Below, piece by piece: positions 1 through 9,536 of a stretch of 64,000 nt of DNA. The DNA is from Lepidodermella squamata (lineage: Eukaryota; Gastrotricha), in assembly GCA_047495785.1 (NCBI GenBank), contig JBLDXI010000025.1, positions 496,001 through 560,000 of the forward strand, given 5' to 3'. A model generated the notes under the pieces. That model was not told the DNA's origin. It ran no database searches and saw only the letters and a program-made list of their open reading frames with translations. How positions within the stretch are numbered: the stretch's first letter is position 1; the number at the start of each line of letters is the position of its first letter. A program made the translations under genes and the position numbers.

Positions 1-235
1 TTCAAATTTCGCGTTTTTCTGCATGTTTATCACTGCAAATTAAATTTGTATTTGAAAACAAATTTAAAAATTGAAATAAGAAAGAAATTAGAATTTTAAA
101 AAATATTTTGTTTACATTAGCAACGGGTTTTCGTTCGTTCGTTGGGCAACGAGCGCGCGCGAGGGGTCTGCAAATGAGCATTATTTTGACTTCACATACT
201 CCGAAAATGTAGCCAGTTCTTCTTTACCTTTACAG

Positions 236-568
236 TTGGTTCAGTGGAGCCTCTCAGCGGACGTATTCACGCAGAGAATTCGTTTTCGGAATAATATGTT
301 CGTGGTTTCACCGCCAGTAACAAGTGTCTCTGAAACTCTAGCTTCCTTCATGGGCGCTATGGGATGGACTGTCAGCTATCCATCAGATATGAGAGACTCA
401 TTTCTCTCTGGCGAAATTTACTTGCAAAGCTTGATAGAAAGAAAACTGAATGCTACCTTGTACAGATACAAGATTCCATTGCTAAATGGGCCTTTGCCCT
501 TTGCCGGAAGTGTCCGCGCCGTAGTTGAAGAGATGAAACTGAACGACCCGAGAATCTTCAGCATTTGA
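236..568 (+). CDS. 3' terminal exon of an unrecognised gene (partial)
   Basis: An open frame of 111 codons follows a good acceptor (pyrimidine tract ending TTTACAG at 229-235) and ends in TGA. It has no ATG at its start, so I read it as the last coding exon of a gene whose earlier exons lie outside the window. The product is mixed polar and hydrophobic, with no signal peptide or clear membrane segment. Readable features are a V-S-P-P-V stretch and G-W-T-V-S-Y-P about residues 24-50. I recognise no family. The nearest AATAAA is at 931-936. A transposon-derived exon is possible. Confidence 0.4.
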   Translation: MVQWSLSADVFTQRIRFRNNMFVVSPPVTSVSETLASFMGAMGWTVSYPSDMRDSFLSGEIYLQSLIERKLNATLYRYKIPLLNGPLPFAGSVRAVVEEMKLNDPRIFSI

Positions 569-1152
569 TCGCCTGCCCGAGTTGCCTGCCGGCTTCATCG
601 CTATCGGCTGTTTGGGCCTAATTACGTTATTTTCGTGTCTATGCAGACCCCTTTTCCACCCAATGCGACCCGTTAAGGTCCGGGAATGGTGGGTGAACGG
701 AGGCAATTCTACGCGAGGTCGAGGAATCTATCATTCATTTGTATTGAGCATCGTGGAATGTATTGAACAAATTCCTGAGCTAAAACCACTAATTTATTAA
801 GCATCCGCGATTCTTTAGAAATAGGATCACACTTGCCTTCTTCAGCTTGTTGATTATTTTTAGATACTGCCTGACGATGGCCACTTTGTGGCCGAAACGT
901 CGCACAAATATATATATAACATCTTTATGAAATAAAAAGACTCGAAACTGCAAAAGTATCCTGTTCAAATATTGTGTTTAAATACACCGGGTCAATAATG
1001 CACTACGATTCGATACCAACATCTATCGGTTCGGTATTCAGGATCACACATTGGAAAGATGTGCAACGTCATGCAAGTTAGGTTTTAGCTTATAATTAGG
1101 ATGTATCAAACGGTGGATACTGCAGTGGAAGGTAGTGAAATATATTGAAAGT
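569..1152. other. Intergenic; polyadenylation signal and a hammerhead-like core
   Basis: No convincing coding region. AATAAA lies at 931-936. A CTGACGA...GAAAC motif with a 6-bp stem between its halves is at 871-898 and is listed separately. The rest looks like ordinary downstream sequence of the convergent receptor gene on the minus strand. Confidence 0.5.
871..898 (+). ncRNA. Hammerhead-ribozyme-like core (weak)
   Basis: CTGACGA (871-877) is followed by a 6-bp stem, GGCCAC/GTGGCC with a TTT loop, and then GAAAC (894-898). This is the order of the conserved hammerhead core around stem II. I cannot pair convincing stems I and III, and one T is unpaired before stem II. Such cores are known in retroelement-associated hammerheads of animals. 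It may be a decayed repeat end or coincidence. Confidence 0.2.
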
Positions 1153-2298
1153 TCACTCATGCTTTTTTGATGTACCAGTTTGGCGTGCAAAGCTTACGGC
1201 ATAGATAATAATTCCTATATAGAAAGCGAGGGAGAGAAGGCCTAAAAGCGAGTCGATAATTCGTCCATTGCAGATACGAATGCAACAGATAAGTCTCTTG
1301 TGAGAAAACCACTTATCGTAAGACCGAGCCACATAACATATAGCCATATCATACAGCGTACAAAGGTAGGCTAATAAGGTCATGAGATCGGTGAAGTTCA
1401 TCAGAAAAATGCGAATTGGTTTGACAGGGACGTGGGTCAAGACTTGACCCTCGAGAAATATCAGAGCTAACAGCACTGTTACAGCGAAAATAGACCGATC
1501 AGGCTCGTTAGGATCTAGGAAGAACACTACAATTACGGAGAATGCTAGCAAAGCACAAGGAATCATCAGAGTATTGACGTAGTAACCAGGATTCCTAACT
1601 AGGCTTAAGTGGAAAGTACCAATGCTATTTCTGCTCGCAAACTTGCCGTTATCATGCGAAGCTCCACTGCTAATCATTGTCCATTCGCCTCCGACCTCCT
1701 CCTCCAACATACCGAATGTCAGCACAGTGTAATGGATATTAACACCGTAGCCTAACTGCAGCACAACCAGTTTTATTCCGCAGTCCTGTTTGTCAAAGGG
1801 GAATGCTTCAAGTTTCAGGTCGCACATAGATTTGAAGACGCCAGTAAAAATGTAGTCGAAATACACCATCGACGAATTTTCCGCCGTCATAACAAACAGC
1901 TGAAGTCCGAAATCAGTCATAGCAGCGTTTTCGAAGGAGTTCAAATGCTCAATCAGAGGTCGCCAGAACAAATCGAGATTGGAGAAAAATGTTAAGCCTC
2001 TATCTTTAAAAGCTTCACAAGGAACCGCCCAAGATACTTTCAGCTGGCCAGCGATTTCGAAACTTTCCGAAACATCGTCGACGTTGTGGAAAGCTTGAAG
2101 AATCAGCTGCACTCCAATTGAGGTACTGTTGCAATTCAGATTGTTGTAAGCCTCGCAGTCAGGTGAGTAGCGTTGCGCTCGAAGCTGTGGGCATTTGGCT
2201 ATCATTTCGACAGTGAGTGGTTCTTGAAGCTCAGCGTCCTCTATTCCAGCCCTCAGCGGGCTTAACATCAGCGTTAGTAGTAGCAGAATCGGAAGCAT
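1153..2298 (-). CDS. Short-loop Cys-loop receptor 1 (pentameric ligand-gated channel, intronless)
   Basis: A 381-residue single-exon protein. Signal peptide 1-17; extracellular domain to about 238; Cys loop C159-C173 with 13 residues between and the F-P-F-D motif; M1 240-261 (I-P-C motif), M2 267-290, M3 298-322, M4 346-369. M2 aligns without gaps to nicotinic receptors: Asp at -1', Arg at 0', Leu at 9', which predicts cation selectivity. The M3-M4 loop is only about 23 residues, against 80-200 in animal relatives. Extra cysteines C36, C48, C56 and C94 are shared with the other members here. Loop C vicinal cysteines and the loop B W-[ST]-Y-D motif are absent, so acetylcholine binding is unlikely. 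A WRP motif fits loop A. Closest to receptors 2 and 3. Ligand unknown. Confidence 0.88.
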   Translation of the reverse strand: MLPILLLLTLMLSPLRAGIEDAELQEPLTVEMIAKCPQLRAQRYSPDCEAYNNLNCNSTSIGVQLILQAFHNVDDVSESFEIAGQLKVSWAVPCEAFKDRGLTFFSNLDLFWRPLIEHLNSFENAAMTDFGLQLFVMTAENSSMVYFDYIFTGVFKSMCDLKLEAFPFDKQDCGIKLVVLQLGYGVNIHYTVLTFGMLEEEVGGEWTMISSGASHDNGKFASRNSIGTFHLSLVRNPGYYVNTLMIPCALLAFSVIVVFFLDPNEPDRSIFAVTVLLALIFLEGQVLTHVPVKPIRIFLMNFTDLMTLLAYLCTLYDMAICYVARSYDKWFSHKRLICCIRICNGRIIDSLLGLLSLAFYIGIIIYAVSFARQTGTSKKHE

Positions 2299-2849
2299 TC
2301 AATTGCAAGGATTCTTGCTGGAATCTACGATGTTAATACTTGAGGACAAAATTCCGTCTGATACCGTCATAAGAAAACATTTACTTTCACTCAGCAGGCT
2401 GCGAAAGCAATCCTATCTTTCCCGGTTTCGCAATTAAAATCGAAAATACAGGAAATGGCAGAGAGGAGAGATGAATGTTGTTTCGTAACCGAAATTGTAA
2501 ACGCCAATTAGAAACAGATCCTGTTGAATACCTAGGCATGGTTTCCCATCAATCGCGCTACAATATAGAAAATGTGGAGGCTGGGAGTGTCGGCTAGACT
2601 TCACCAGTCAGACTCTGTCATACAGAAATGTTCATCTCATCCAATTACGACAAGACCTGGGCTTAGAGTAAGTGGCATGCACTTTAAATTCCTCAAAGCT
2701 AGATGTTGGCATTTATTGGTTGAAATCACCAGTTATTTTGGCGAATACTTTTCATCCTTGACTCCAGGGTCCAAGATGGCACCTTGGATTCGGATTCGAA
2801 TACTAATAGCAGGATTAAACATGTCAATAACGATCACAAACTGAATATA

Positions 2850-3049
2850 ATATCGCGACTTGCGCGCCAGAACAGTGTGCCGGAAATAGAAACAAATGGC
2901 GTAATGCATTTGATGCGCAGAAAAAACTGGCGTTCAACTTTTTTTCTAGCGATCAGGCACGCGACTGACTTGGCGAAGATGCAAAAAGTTAGTTTTACGC
3001 CATTTGTTTCTATTTCCGGCACACTGTTCTGGCGCGCAAGTCGCGATAT
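2850..3049. mobile_element. 200-bp foldback element with 55-bp perfect arms
   Basis: Left arm 2850-2904 is the exact reverse complement of right arm 2995-3049, separated by about 90 bp. Arms start ATATCGCGACTTGCGCGCC and end at CAAATGGCGTAA. The part reading AAATAGAAACAAATGGCG and the sequence after it recur in the element at 39761-39917, so this is a dispersed non-autonomous family. No clear target duplication. Confidence 0.8.
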
Positions 3050-3394
3050 GTGCATCAGTCACAAACAATGCACGCAATCGTCGATTTTCCTCTTCTATCG
3101 TATCAATAATTTTTTGCCTCGTTAAGAAAAATTCGTCGTGAAAGAGAAATGAAGACTTGAACACACACAGACTTCAGGTAAACAAATAGTGGGATTTCTT
3201 GAGCCTTCGAGAAAAGAAAATCCCCGCATCGTTTTGATTTAAGAAGAAAAATCAGAACACTCAAATTATCACGCTATGTTTACAGAGGGATTGTTCAACT
3301 TTCCCAGCGCATCATCTCTAATCACGAAGTCCTTCGCGGCTCGGAATTGAAGAACGCGTGCAAGTGTCATTCATCGCCTCCACTTTCAGCTTGC

Positions 3395-3553
3395 CAGTGT
3401 GCGAAGTAGGATGCTCGAGTTGGGGGTACTTTCAACCATTTTTTCGCCCGAAATTTCAGACCAAAGGGTCCCCCCTGTGGTTTCTTTCGGTTTTCGGAGA
3501 ATTCTCGAACTGGGAGAACCGTACTCCCAGTCTCCCCGCTACTTCGCGCACTG
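3395..3553. mobile_element. hAT-type miniature element (MITE), 159 bp
   Basis: Terminal inverted repeats CAGTGTGCGAAGTAG (left) and CTACTTCGCGCACTG (right) are flanked by perfect 8-bp direct repeats CAGCTTGC at 387-394 of the 3-kb block (3387-3394) and 3554-3561. An 8-bp duplication and ends starting CAGTG are diagnostic of the hAT superfamily. No coding capacity. Same end sequence as 43734-43879 and the end fragments near 46735 and 48931. Confidence 0.88.
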
Positions 3554-3977
3554 CAGCTTGCTATGATAAGTATAAGACTGCGAATATGACTTTTCAAACT
3601 TATGTTTATTGTTTAAAAATCCGCCTTGGAGGCTAGAAGCATAAATTACTCCTACCATAACCCATGACACACAACTAGACTTACATAGCTTTTGATGAAT
3701 AAACAGTGAAATTGACATCGAAAAGCATTCAACGGTGTAATTAGGTATGACGTCGAAAGACATAAGACAAAAGAGATATTCACCGAGTATTGCTGATTGG
3801 TTTCATCTCAAAATTTCCCACTCCTCTGCTCGATAAGGGAAGGAGATGTGTTTACTCTACTGTACGTCTCGAAATGCAACAGCGTAATGCTCTATCATTA
3901 CTCACTTATCTCCCTTTCAAACACATTTTCTTCAATTTTCAAGCACCTACTCACGAAGAAGTCCACGCCTTTCTTAT

Positions 3978-5132
3978 TTACGATTTTCCTGCAAAACTGA
4001 CTTCTGATTTTCTTGCAAATGCTACGGCATAGAAAATAATTCCAATGTAAAAGGTAAGGGAGATCAGGCCTACAAGCATGTCGATAATTCGCCCGTTCTT
4101 TATACGCAAGCAACAGATACGTCTCTTGTGAGAAAACCACTTATCGAAAGATCGAGCAACGTAACATATAGCCATATCATACAGCGTGCAAAGGTAAGCT
4201 AATAAGGTCATGAGATCGGTGAAGTTCAAAAGAAAAATACGAATAGGTTTAACAGGGACGTGAGTCAAGACTTGACCCTCGAGAAAAATCAGAGCTAGCA
4301 GCACTGTTACAGCGAAAATTGACCGATCAGGCTCGTTAGGATCTAAGAAGAACGCTACGACAACGGAAAATGCTAGCAAAGCACAAGGAATCATAAGTGT
4401 GTTGATGTAGTAATCCGGATTCCTTTCTAGGTTGAAAGAGAATGTCGCGAAGCTATTTCTGTCTATATAATTGCCGTTATTCTCCATGCTAGAATTGTCG
4501 CTGACAATAGTCCATTCGCCACCGCCGTCTTTCTCATATTTTGAGATCGATAACACAGATGTTGCAATTTTGACACCGCAGCCAAATTGCAACACAACGA
4601 AGTTCATTGTGCATTCTTGCTTGTCGAATGGGAATGCTTCGAGTTTCAGGTCACATATGGATTTAAAGACGCCTGTAAACGTGGATTCAAAGGCAACTGT
4701 CACTGACTTCATGGAGGACCCTAAAAACAGCTGACTTCCGAAATTTGTCATAGCGGCATCCTCGAAAGAGTTGGAATGTTCGATCAGCGGCCGCCAGAAC
4801 AAGTCGACATCGGAGAAAAATGTCACACTTCGATTCTTGAATGCTTCGCACGATGCCTCCCAAGATACTTTCAGCTGGCCTGCGACTTCGAAACTCTCTG
4901 AGACATCATCGACGTCGTGGAAAGCTTGAACAATCAAGTGCATGTGGACCATCGTGACATTGCAACTGCTGATATCTTTGAACGACTCGCAGTTCGGCGA
5001 GTAGCGCTGTGCACTAAGATTGGGACATTTCGATGTCATTTCGACAGTGAGCGGTTCGCGAAGCTCGGCGTCACTCTTTCCAGCCGCCAATAAGCTGGCT
5101 TCCAGCATTAAAATTAGAAAAATTATAAGCAT
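3978..5132 (-). CDS. Short-loop Cys-loop receptor 2 (intronless)
   Basis: 384 residues, one exon, signal peptide about 1-17. It shares the N-terminal signature C-P-x-L-x-x-Q-R-Y-S-P-x-C-E and the four extra cysteines with receptor 1. Cys loop ends F-P-F-D-K-Q-E-C, then four membrane segments. M2 keeps P-D-R-S at -2' to 1' and Leu 9'. The M3-M4 loop is about 25 residues, basic and cysteine-bearing. Loop C vicinal cysteines are absent. A 161-bp tract (4159-4319), from the M3 region back into M2, is identical to receptor 3 while flanks differ, which points to gene conversion. Cation channel predicted, ligand unknown. Confidence 0.88.
   Translation of the reverse strand: MLIIFLILMLEASLLAAGKSDAELREPLTVEMTSKCPNLSAQRYSPNCESFKDISSCNVTMVHMHLIVQAFHDVDDVSESFEVAGQLKVSWEASCEAFKNRSVTFFSDVDLFWRPLIEHSNSFEDAAMTNFGSQLFLGSSMKSVTVAFESTFTGVFKSICDLKLEAFPFDKQECTMNFVVLQFGCGVKIATSVLSISKYEKDGGGEWTIVSDNSSMENNGNYIDRNSFATFSFNLERNPDYYINTLMIPCALLAFSVVVAFFLDPNEPDRSIFAVTVLLALIFLEGQVLTHVPVKPIRIFLLNFTDLMTLLAYLCTLYDMAICYVARSFDKWFSHKRRICCLRIKNGRIIDMLVGLISLTFYIGIIFYAVAFARKSEVSFAGKS
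4159..4319. repeat. 161-bp tract identical to 7573-7733 (gene conversion)
   Basis: Every base from 4159 to 4319 matches 7573-7733, including synonymous positions, although these two paralogous genes differ frequently on both sides. The tract covers most of M2, the M2-M3 link and M3. Confidence 0.8.
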
Positions 5133-5868
5133 TTGATGAGCGAAAATTTAGATTCTGCTATAAATCTGCCATTTGCATCTGCCAATTAAATTCAGAAGAG
5201 CGAGAAACTGATGCAAATTTTGAAATTGCTAGCGTCTGATTAGATACAAACAGTCCCTAAGTAAGACGTCTGTTATCAGAAACATTCTCCTTACTGTTGA
5301 AGGAAACGTGCCTCGAGGAATTTACAATTAATAATGCTTTTTGTGGTACCTAAATCTCTCTTTCAAAACGTAAGTATATCGATATATTGATGATTTGATT
5401 TGGAAAATTTTAGGATTTGATTTAGGTTTAGCCCTTTTGATTTATACTGCTGATTGATAAAAATCAGAAATCTCGGAACTCCCCTGTTGCTAAATATGAG
5501 AACTCACATTTTCCTTGAAAACAACTGTATTCCAAAGCCTGGAACTATTCATCTCCTTTCATACTCACTCTGCCTAAACCAAGATTAAATTTTGAAAGAA
5601 TTTGAAAGGAATTTACCATGATACCCATGTTTCCCTATGCAAAAGATTTTATTTGATTTTATTTAAAAGGGCCTGATGTTTTGATTAGATTGATTTACAA
5701 TCGATTTTTTGGGGATTTGATTTGAAATGATTGATTTACAAAGACCTGTGATTTACTGAATAAATCAAATCAAATCAAATCTAAGACACTGAATCAGACC
5801 GACAGGGTTTAACTGCATGGGTTGACGAAGTTTAGCTTCAAAGCAAATCAAAATGATTTTATATGAAT

Positions 5869-6031
5869 CAGAGCTGGAAAACTTGCAGAAATGACGCACC
5901 AGGTGCGTAGGAAATTATGGGAAAAGTAGGCAATTTTGGCTTAGGATACAGTCAAAAGTTGAATGTAGTGGTAGTTTAGTAGGAAATTTCAAAATCGGCG
6001 CGTAGGAAATCCTGCAGGTTTTCCAGCTCTG
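5869..6031. mobile_element. hAT-type miniature element, 163 bp
   Basis: Ends CAGAGCTGGAAAACTTGCAG and CTGCAGGTTTTCCAGCTCTG are inverted repeats (19 of 20 match) flanked by perfect 8-bp duplications ATATGAAT at 5861-5868 and 6032-6039. CAGAG ends plus an 8-bp duplication indicate hAT. It is a different family from the one at 3395-3553. No coding capacity. Confidence 0.88.
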
Positions 6032-6570
6032 ATATGAATATGAATTTTAAATAAAAGACATGCCTTCAAAGCACTCCAACTCGAAACAATTCAAGTTCAA
6101 TGAGACTATGGCTGACACGGTCGTATTTTTTGTTGTATCAAAAAATGGTCACAAACCTTTGAAATTTCAAGATGAAAAATTCGAAATTTCAAGAGATTGA
6201 CCCTTTTCAAATTGCTAGTATTTGTTGACCATGCAAGATAACGGTGTCCTAGCCTCCTTGTAGTTAACATCGTAGAGTGAAATTCCTCAGAAGTCGAAAG
6301 GGCAATCAAGATTTCACCTAACTCAATTTTCTGCGATTCCTTGCCGCCGTGAAAGGGTTGCGTCCTCTGTGGCATTCTAGCCCCGTTATGGACTGTCAAA
6401 TTCGACCAATTTACTGCTGGCTCGATCGCGGTAGTGGGACTGTTGGGTGAGGTTTTTACACCAAGCGTCCAGCCAAGCGTCATTTATGTCATCACATCGG
6501 CAACAATATATTTATGTCATCCAAGCAACAAGTGGTTGGACTTCTGTGAATTTATTCCGGCATTTACGCA

Positions 6571-7077
6571 GAGGGGTTTTTTTTATTCGCAACAAAAAAT
6601 ACAGCTACAGCTACAGATTTTTGCATTCGAAAATTCGCTACAGAAATACTGTATTTCTACTGCATTTTCTGCGGATTCTTATAAAAAATACAGAAAATAC
6701 AGCTCTATTTTTCCTACAAATAATACAGCCAGAAAAAGTGTGCAAAGTGTAGAAATGGGGCTGCTTGTGCGCATAAAAAGTGCCGGACCGAAAATTATAA
6801 GAAAAAAATGGCTTGACCCCTCGAGGATTCGAACCCTCCACATCAATTTCGCCAAGTAAACAAAGTCGCATTTGCGGATGATTTGCAATGTTCTGTTTTT
6901 TGTACAGATTCAAAAATCATGTGCTGGAAAAATACGCTTTGTACTGTATAAAATATAGCGAATTTAGGAATGCGTAGATAATTTTTGCATTTTTTGCAGA
7001 AAGTGCTATTTTCGAACGACAATACACAAAATACAGTATATACTGTTCGAAGTGTTGCGAATAAAAAAAAAACCCTC
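6571..7077. mobile_element. Non-autonomous element with TTTTTTTTATTCGCAAC inverted ends
   Basis: Left end GAGGGGTTTTTTTTATTCGC mirrors right end GCGAATAAAAAAAAAACCCT over about 22 bp. The interior is rich in TACAG-type motifs. Target duplication is not clear; flanks TTTAC/GTAAA extend the inverted symmetry. A tRNA-like B-box (reverse strand GGGTTCGAATCC, near 6826-6837) sits inside. Confidence 0.6.
6820..6842 (-). other. tRNA-like B-box/T-arm remnant
   Basis: Read on the minus strand, GAGGGTTCGAATCCTC matches a tRNA T-arm and RNA polymerase III B-box. No acceptor stem or cloverleaf could be completed upstream, so it is a pseudo-tRNA or SINE-derived piece rather than a tRNA gene. Confidence 0.35.
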
Positions 7078-7406
7078 AGTAAATTTAAGCTTCAAATGAC
7101 TGAGTCTTGTAAAACGTAGCAACAATAAATTTACTTTGTACAACAATTTCCGATAAAATAAATTCAAAATGTATTAACCTGATGATGAATAGCTACGATG
7201 AATGATGAATCTCAGATAAATAATACGCTCAAGTCGTTCGAAGTTGAAAATGAATACGTTAGATGTAACAATTCAATGATATTGTTCCGATAACGTGGTT
7301 CGAGAAATACTTGAAAATGTTGTTTACATAGAGAATATTAGATATTAGGCTATAGTGGCAGCAAAAACGCGCCAGAGGACATTTCATAACAAGCTTCCAA
7401 GCTTTT

Positions 7407-8561
7407 TCAAATTTGTTCCGATTGGCGCGCAAAGCCTAAGGCATAGAATATAATTCCTAAGTAAAAAACCAGGCATAGGAGGCCAGCAATCATGTCGATA
7501 ATTCGTCCGTTACAAATGCGAATGCAACGAAAATATCTCCTTCGAGAAAACCACTTAGCGTGAGACCGAGACACGTAACATATAGCCATATCATACAGCG
7601 TGCAAAGGTAAGCTAATAAGGTCATGAGATCGGTGAAGTTCAAAAGAAAAATACGAATAGGTTTAACAGGGACGTGAGTCAAGACTTGACCCTCGAGAAA
7701 AATCAGAGCTAGCAGCACTGTTACAGCGAAAATCGACCGATCAGCCTCGTTGGGATCCAAGAAGAGCGCAACGATAACGGAGAAGGCTAGCAAAGCACAC
7801 GGAATCATCAGGGTATTGATGTAATAAGCCGGATTCCTTGCTAGGTTGAAAGTGAATGTCGCGAAGCTATTTTTGTCTTTAAAATAGCCGTTGTTCTCCA
7901 TTGAAGCATTATTGCTGACCATAGTCCATTCGCCTCCATTTTCCTTCTCCAATATGGCGATTGTTAACTTAATGTCCCTTATTTTAACGCCCCAGCCAAG
8001 TTGCAAGACAACAAAGATCATTTTGCATTCCTGCGTGTCAAATGGGAATGCTTCGAGTTTCAGGTCGCAAACGGATTTGAAGACGCCCGTAAATGTGTAT
8101 ATAAAGTCAACACTAGCAGACGATTTCAAAGAGGTTGCGAACAGCTGACCACCGAAATTTGTCATAGCAGCATCCTCGAAAGAGTTGGAATGTTCGATCA
8201 GTGGCCGCCAGAACAAGTCGACGTTGGAGAAGAATGTTAAACTTTTATTCGTGAAAGCGTCACAAGATGCGCTCCACGATATTCTAAGCTGGCCTGCGAT
8301 TTCGAAACTCTCTGAGACATCATCGACGTCGTGGAAAGCCTGAACAATCAAGTTCATGTGGACCATCGTGGCGTTGCAACTGTGTTTTTCAGTGTACGCT
8401 TCGCAATTCGGCGAGTATCGCTGTGCGCTGAGATCAGGGCATTTCGATATCATTTCGACAGTCAGCGGTTCACGAAGCTCGACGTCACTTTTGCCAGCCG
8501 CCAACTGGCACAAGTTCGGCGTTAGCAGCAGAGAAAGTATCAGATTGCTATGAGAAATCAT
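7407..8561 (-). CDS. Short-loop Cys-loop receptor 3 (intronless)
   Basis: The frame is open from 8744, but I start at the Met at 8561. That gives a 384-residue protein like receptor 2, with a plausible signal peptide (I-L-S-L-L-L core); the 61-residue upstream extension has none. It has the shared four-cysteine N-terminus, WRP in loop A, Cys loop ending F-P-F-D-T-Q-E-C, M1 with I-P-C, M2 with A-D-R-S at -2' to 1', Leu 9', a short basic M3-M4 loop and M4. Vicinal loop C cysteines are missing. It shares an identical 161-bp tract with receptor 2. Predicted cation channel of unknown ligand. Confidence 0.87.
   Translation of the reverse strand: MISHSNLILSLLLTPNLCQLAAGKSDVELREPLTVEMISKCPDLSAQRYSPNCEAYTEKHSCNATMVHMNLIVQAFHDVDDVSESFEIAGQLRISWSASCDAFTNKSLTFFSNVDLFWRPLIEHSNSFEDAAMTNFGGQLFATSLKSSASVDFIYTFTGVFKSVCDLKLEAFPFDTQECKMIFVVLQLGWGVKIRDIKLTIAILEKENGGEWTMVSNNASMENNGYFKDKNSFATFTFNLARNPAYYINTLMIPCALLAFSVIVALFLDPNEADRSIFAVTVLLALIFLEGQVLTHVPVKPIRIFLLNFTDLMTLLAYLCTLYDMAICYVSRSHAKWFSRRRYFRCIRICNGRIIDMIAGLLCLVFYLGIIFYALGFARQSEQI
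7573..7733. repeat. 161-bp tract identical to 4159-4319
   Basis: Partner of the conversion tract in receptor 2; same length, no mismatches, M2 to M3 coding region. Confidence 0.8.
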
Positions 8562-9536
8562 TTTGGAAGGTGCAATCTGCATTAAAACGGTTCTGCTGTA
8601 AATCGATTTTAGAGGCGTGCGAAACAAATAACTCTGCAAATCGGGATCTGAAAAGTGTTGAACTTCACTTCGATATCTACTTCGATATTTTTTCATAAAA
8701 AAAATCTCCATTGTATGCGGTATGAGGAGAACATATTTAAACAAAGGATCTGGTGTGTTGTTTCTATGCGTATTGCAATTTCCTGCTACAGGTCACGGAA
8801 AGCGTGACGGCTTCGCGGGGAATCGACTGTTACTTTTCTCTTTTCGCTTTTATGGAGTGTCACTGATGATGTGAAACGAATTGTCGTGAAAACATTGCTG
8901 ATATCCTTATGTGTTGCTTAGCTCCAGTCTTCTGCAGTTCCTTTCAGGACTCCTACTGAAATCATTCTTTCCATTTCTGAGATTTCTAGAGAGATGAATA
9001 GAAAATTACTCTTCCACAGCGAATTAACAAATTCAAGTAAAGTATGCCTAAAAAATACATTTTTCATCCGAGCTGATCCTCGTTCTTGCTAGAGGGTTCA
9101 AGTTCTTTTAAAGATGTCCCAAAATCTAAGATCACTCAGCTAAATTCGGAAAAGCAGATTTCCTATCGCGGTTTGCAATGCTTCTTTAGAGTTTTAAGCT
9201 GAATTTCTATGCTGAGTGGCCTGATTCCCAGCTAATTGAAAATGATCTGGTAAATCTTCTCACAAGATGCTAGCCAAACCTAAAACCTGGGTAATGCCAT
9301 TTTCAAAAGTCAGAATCTCCAATTAAAATCGAAAGCACAATTTTCATCATCAATTTCTTCGCTTAAAATCCAATTCTATTCAGGAGAAATTTGAGGACAA
9401 TTTACCGCAGACTAGATTTATCGACTAGTGAAAACGTATTGAAGCAACTCGAAAAACATTCTATGCAATAAATGGATCATCTCGAGAAAATGCGAATTTA
9501 TTTATGAAACAGTGTTGTTTCAAAACATAAAATGCT
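8562..9536. other. Intergenic between receptors 3 and 4
   Basis: Upstream region of receptor 3 and downstream region of receptor 4. No gene, inverted repeat or recognisable element seen. Confidence 0.5.

Larger units (their letters stand above)
2299..3977. other. Intergenic between receptors 1 and 2
   Basis: Holds the upstream region of receptor 1 (from 2299), a foldback element (2850-3049) and a hAT-type miniature element (3395-3553). Open frames here are short and mirror the inverted repeats. I see no further gene. Confidence 0.6.
5133..7406. other. Intergenic between receptors 2 and 3
   Basis: Low-complexity TTTGATTT tracts run from about 5389 to 5790. A hAT-type element lies at 5869-6031 and a TIR element at 6571-7077. 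A 125-codon open frame at 6106-6483 (minus) has no recognisable domain or gene structure and is not called. Nothing else seen. Confidence 0.55.

Noticed and set aside
2784-3164. Pairs of overlapping open frames with the same peptide on both strands
   Set aside because: The identical peptides arise from the 55-bp inverted arms of the foldback element.
6106-6483. 125-codon minus-strand open frame
   Set aside because: No domain, signal peptide or splice context; overlaps element-rich intergenic sequence. Length is possible by chance at this base composition.
6808-6880. tRNA gene on the minus strand
   Set aside because: Only a T-arm/B-box is convincing; no acceptor pairing, D-arm or anticodon arm could be built.
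7407-8744. 445-residue version of receptor 3 starting at 8744
   Set aside because: The extra 61 residues lack a signal peptide and are absent in all paralogues; the internal Met at 8561 gives the family length and a good signal peptide.
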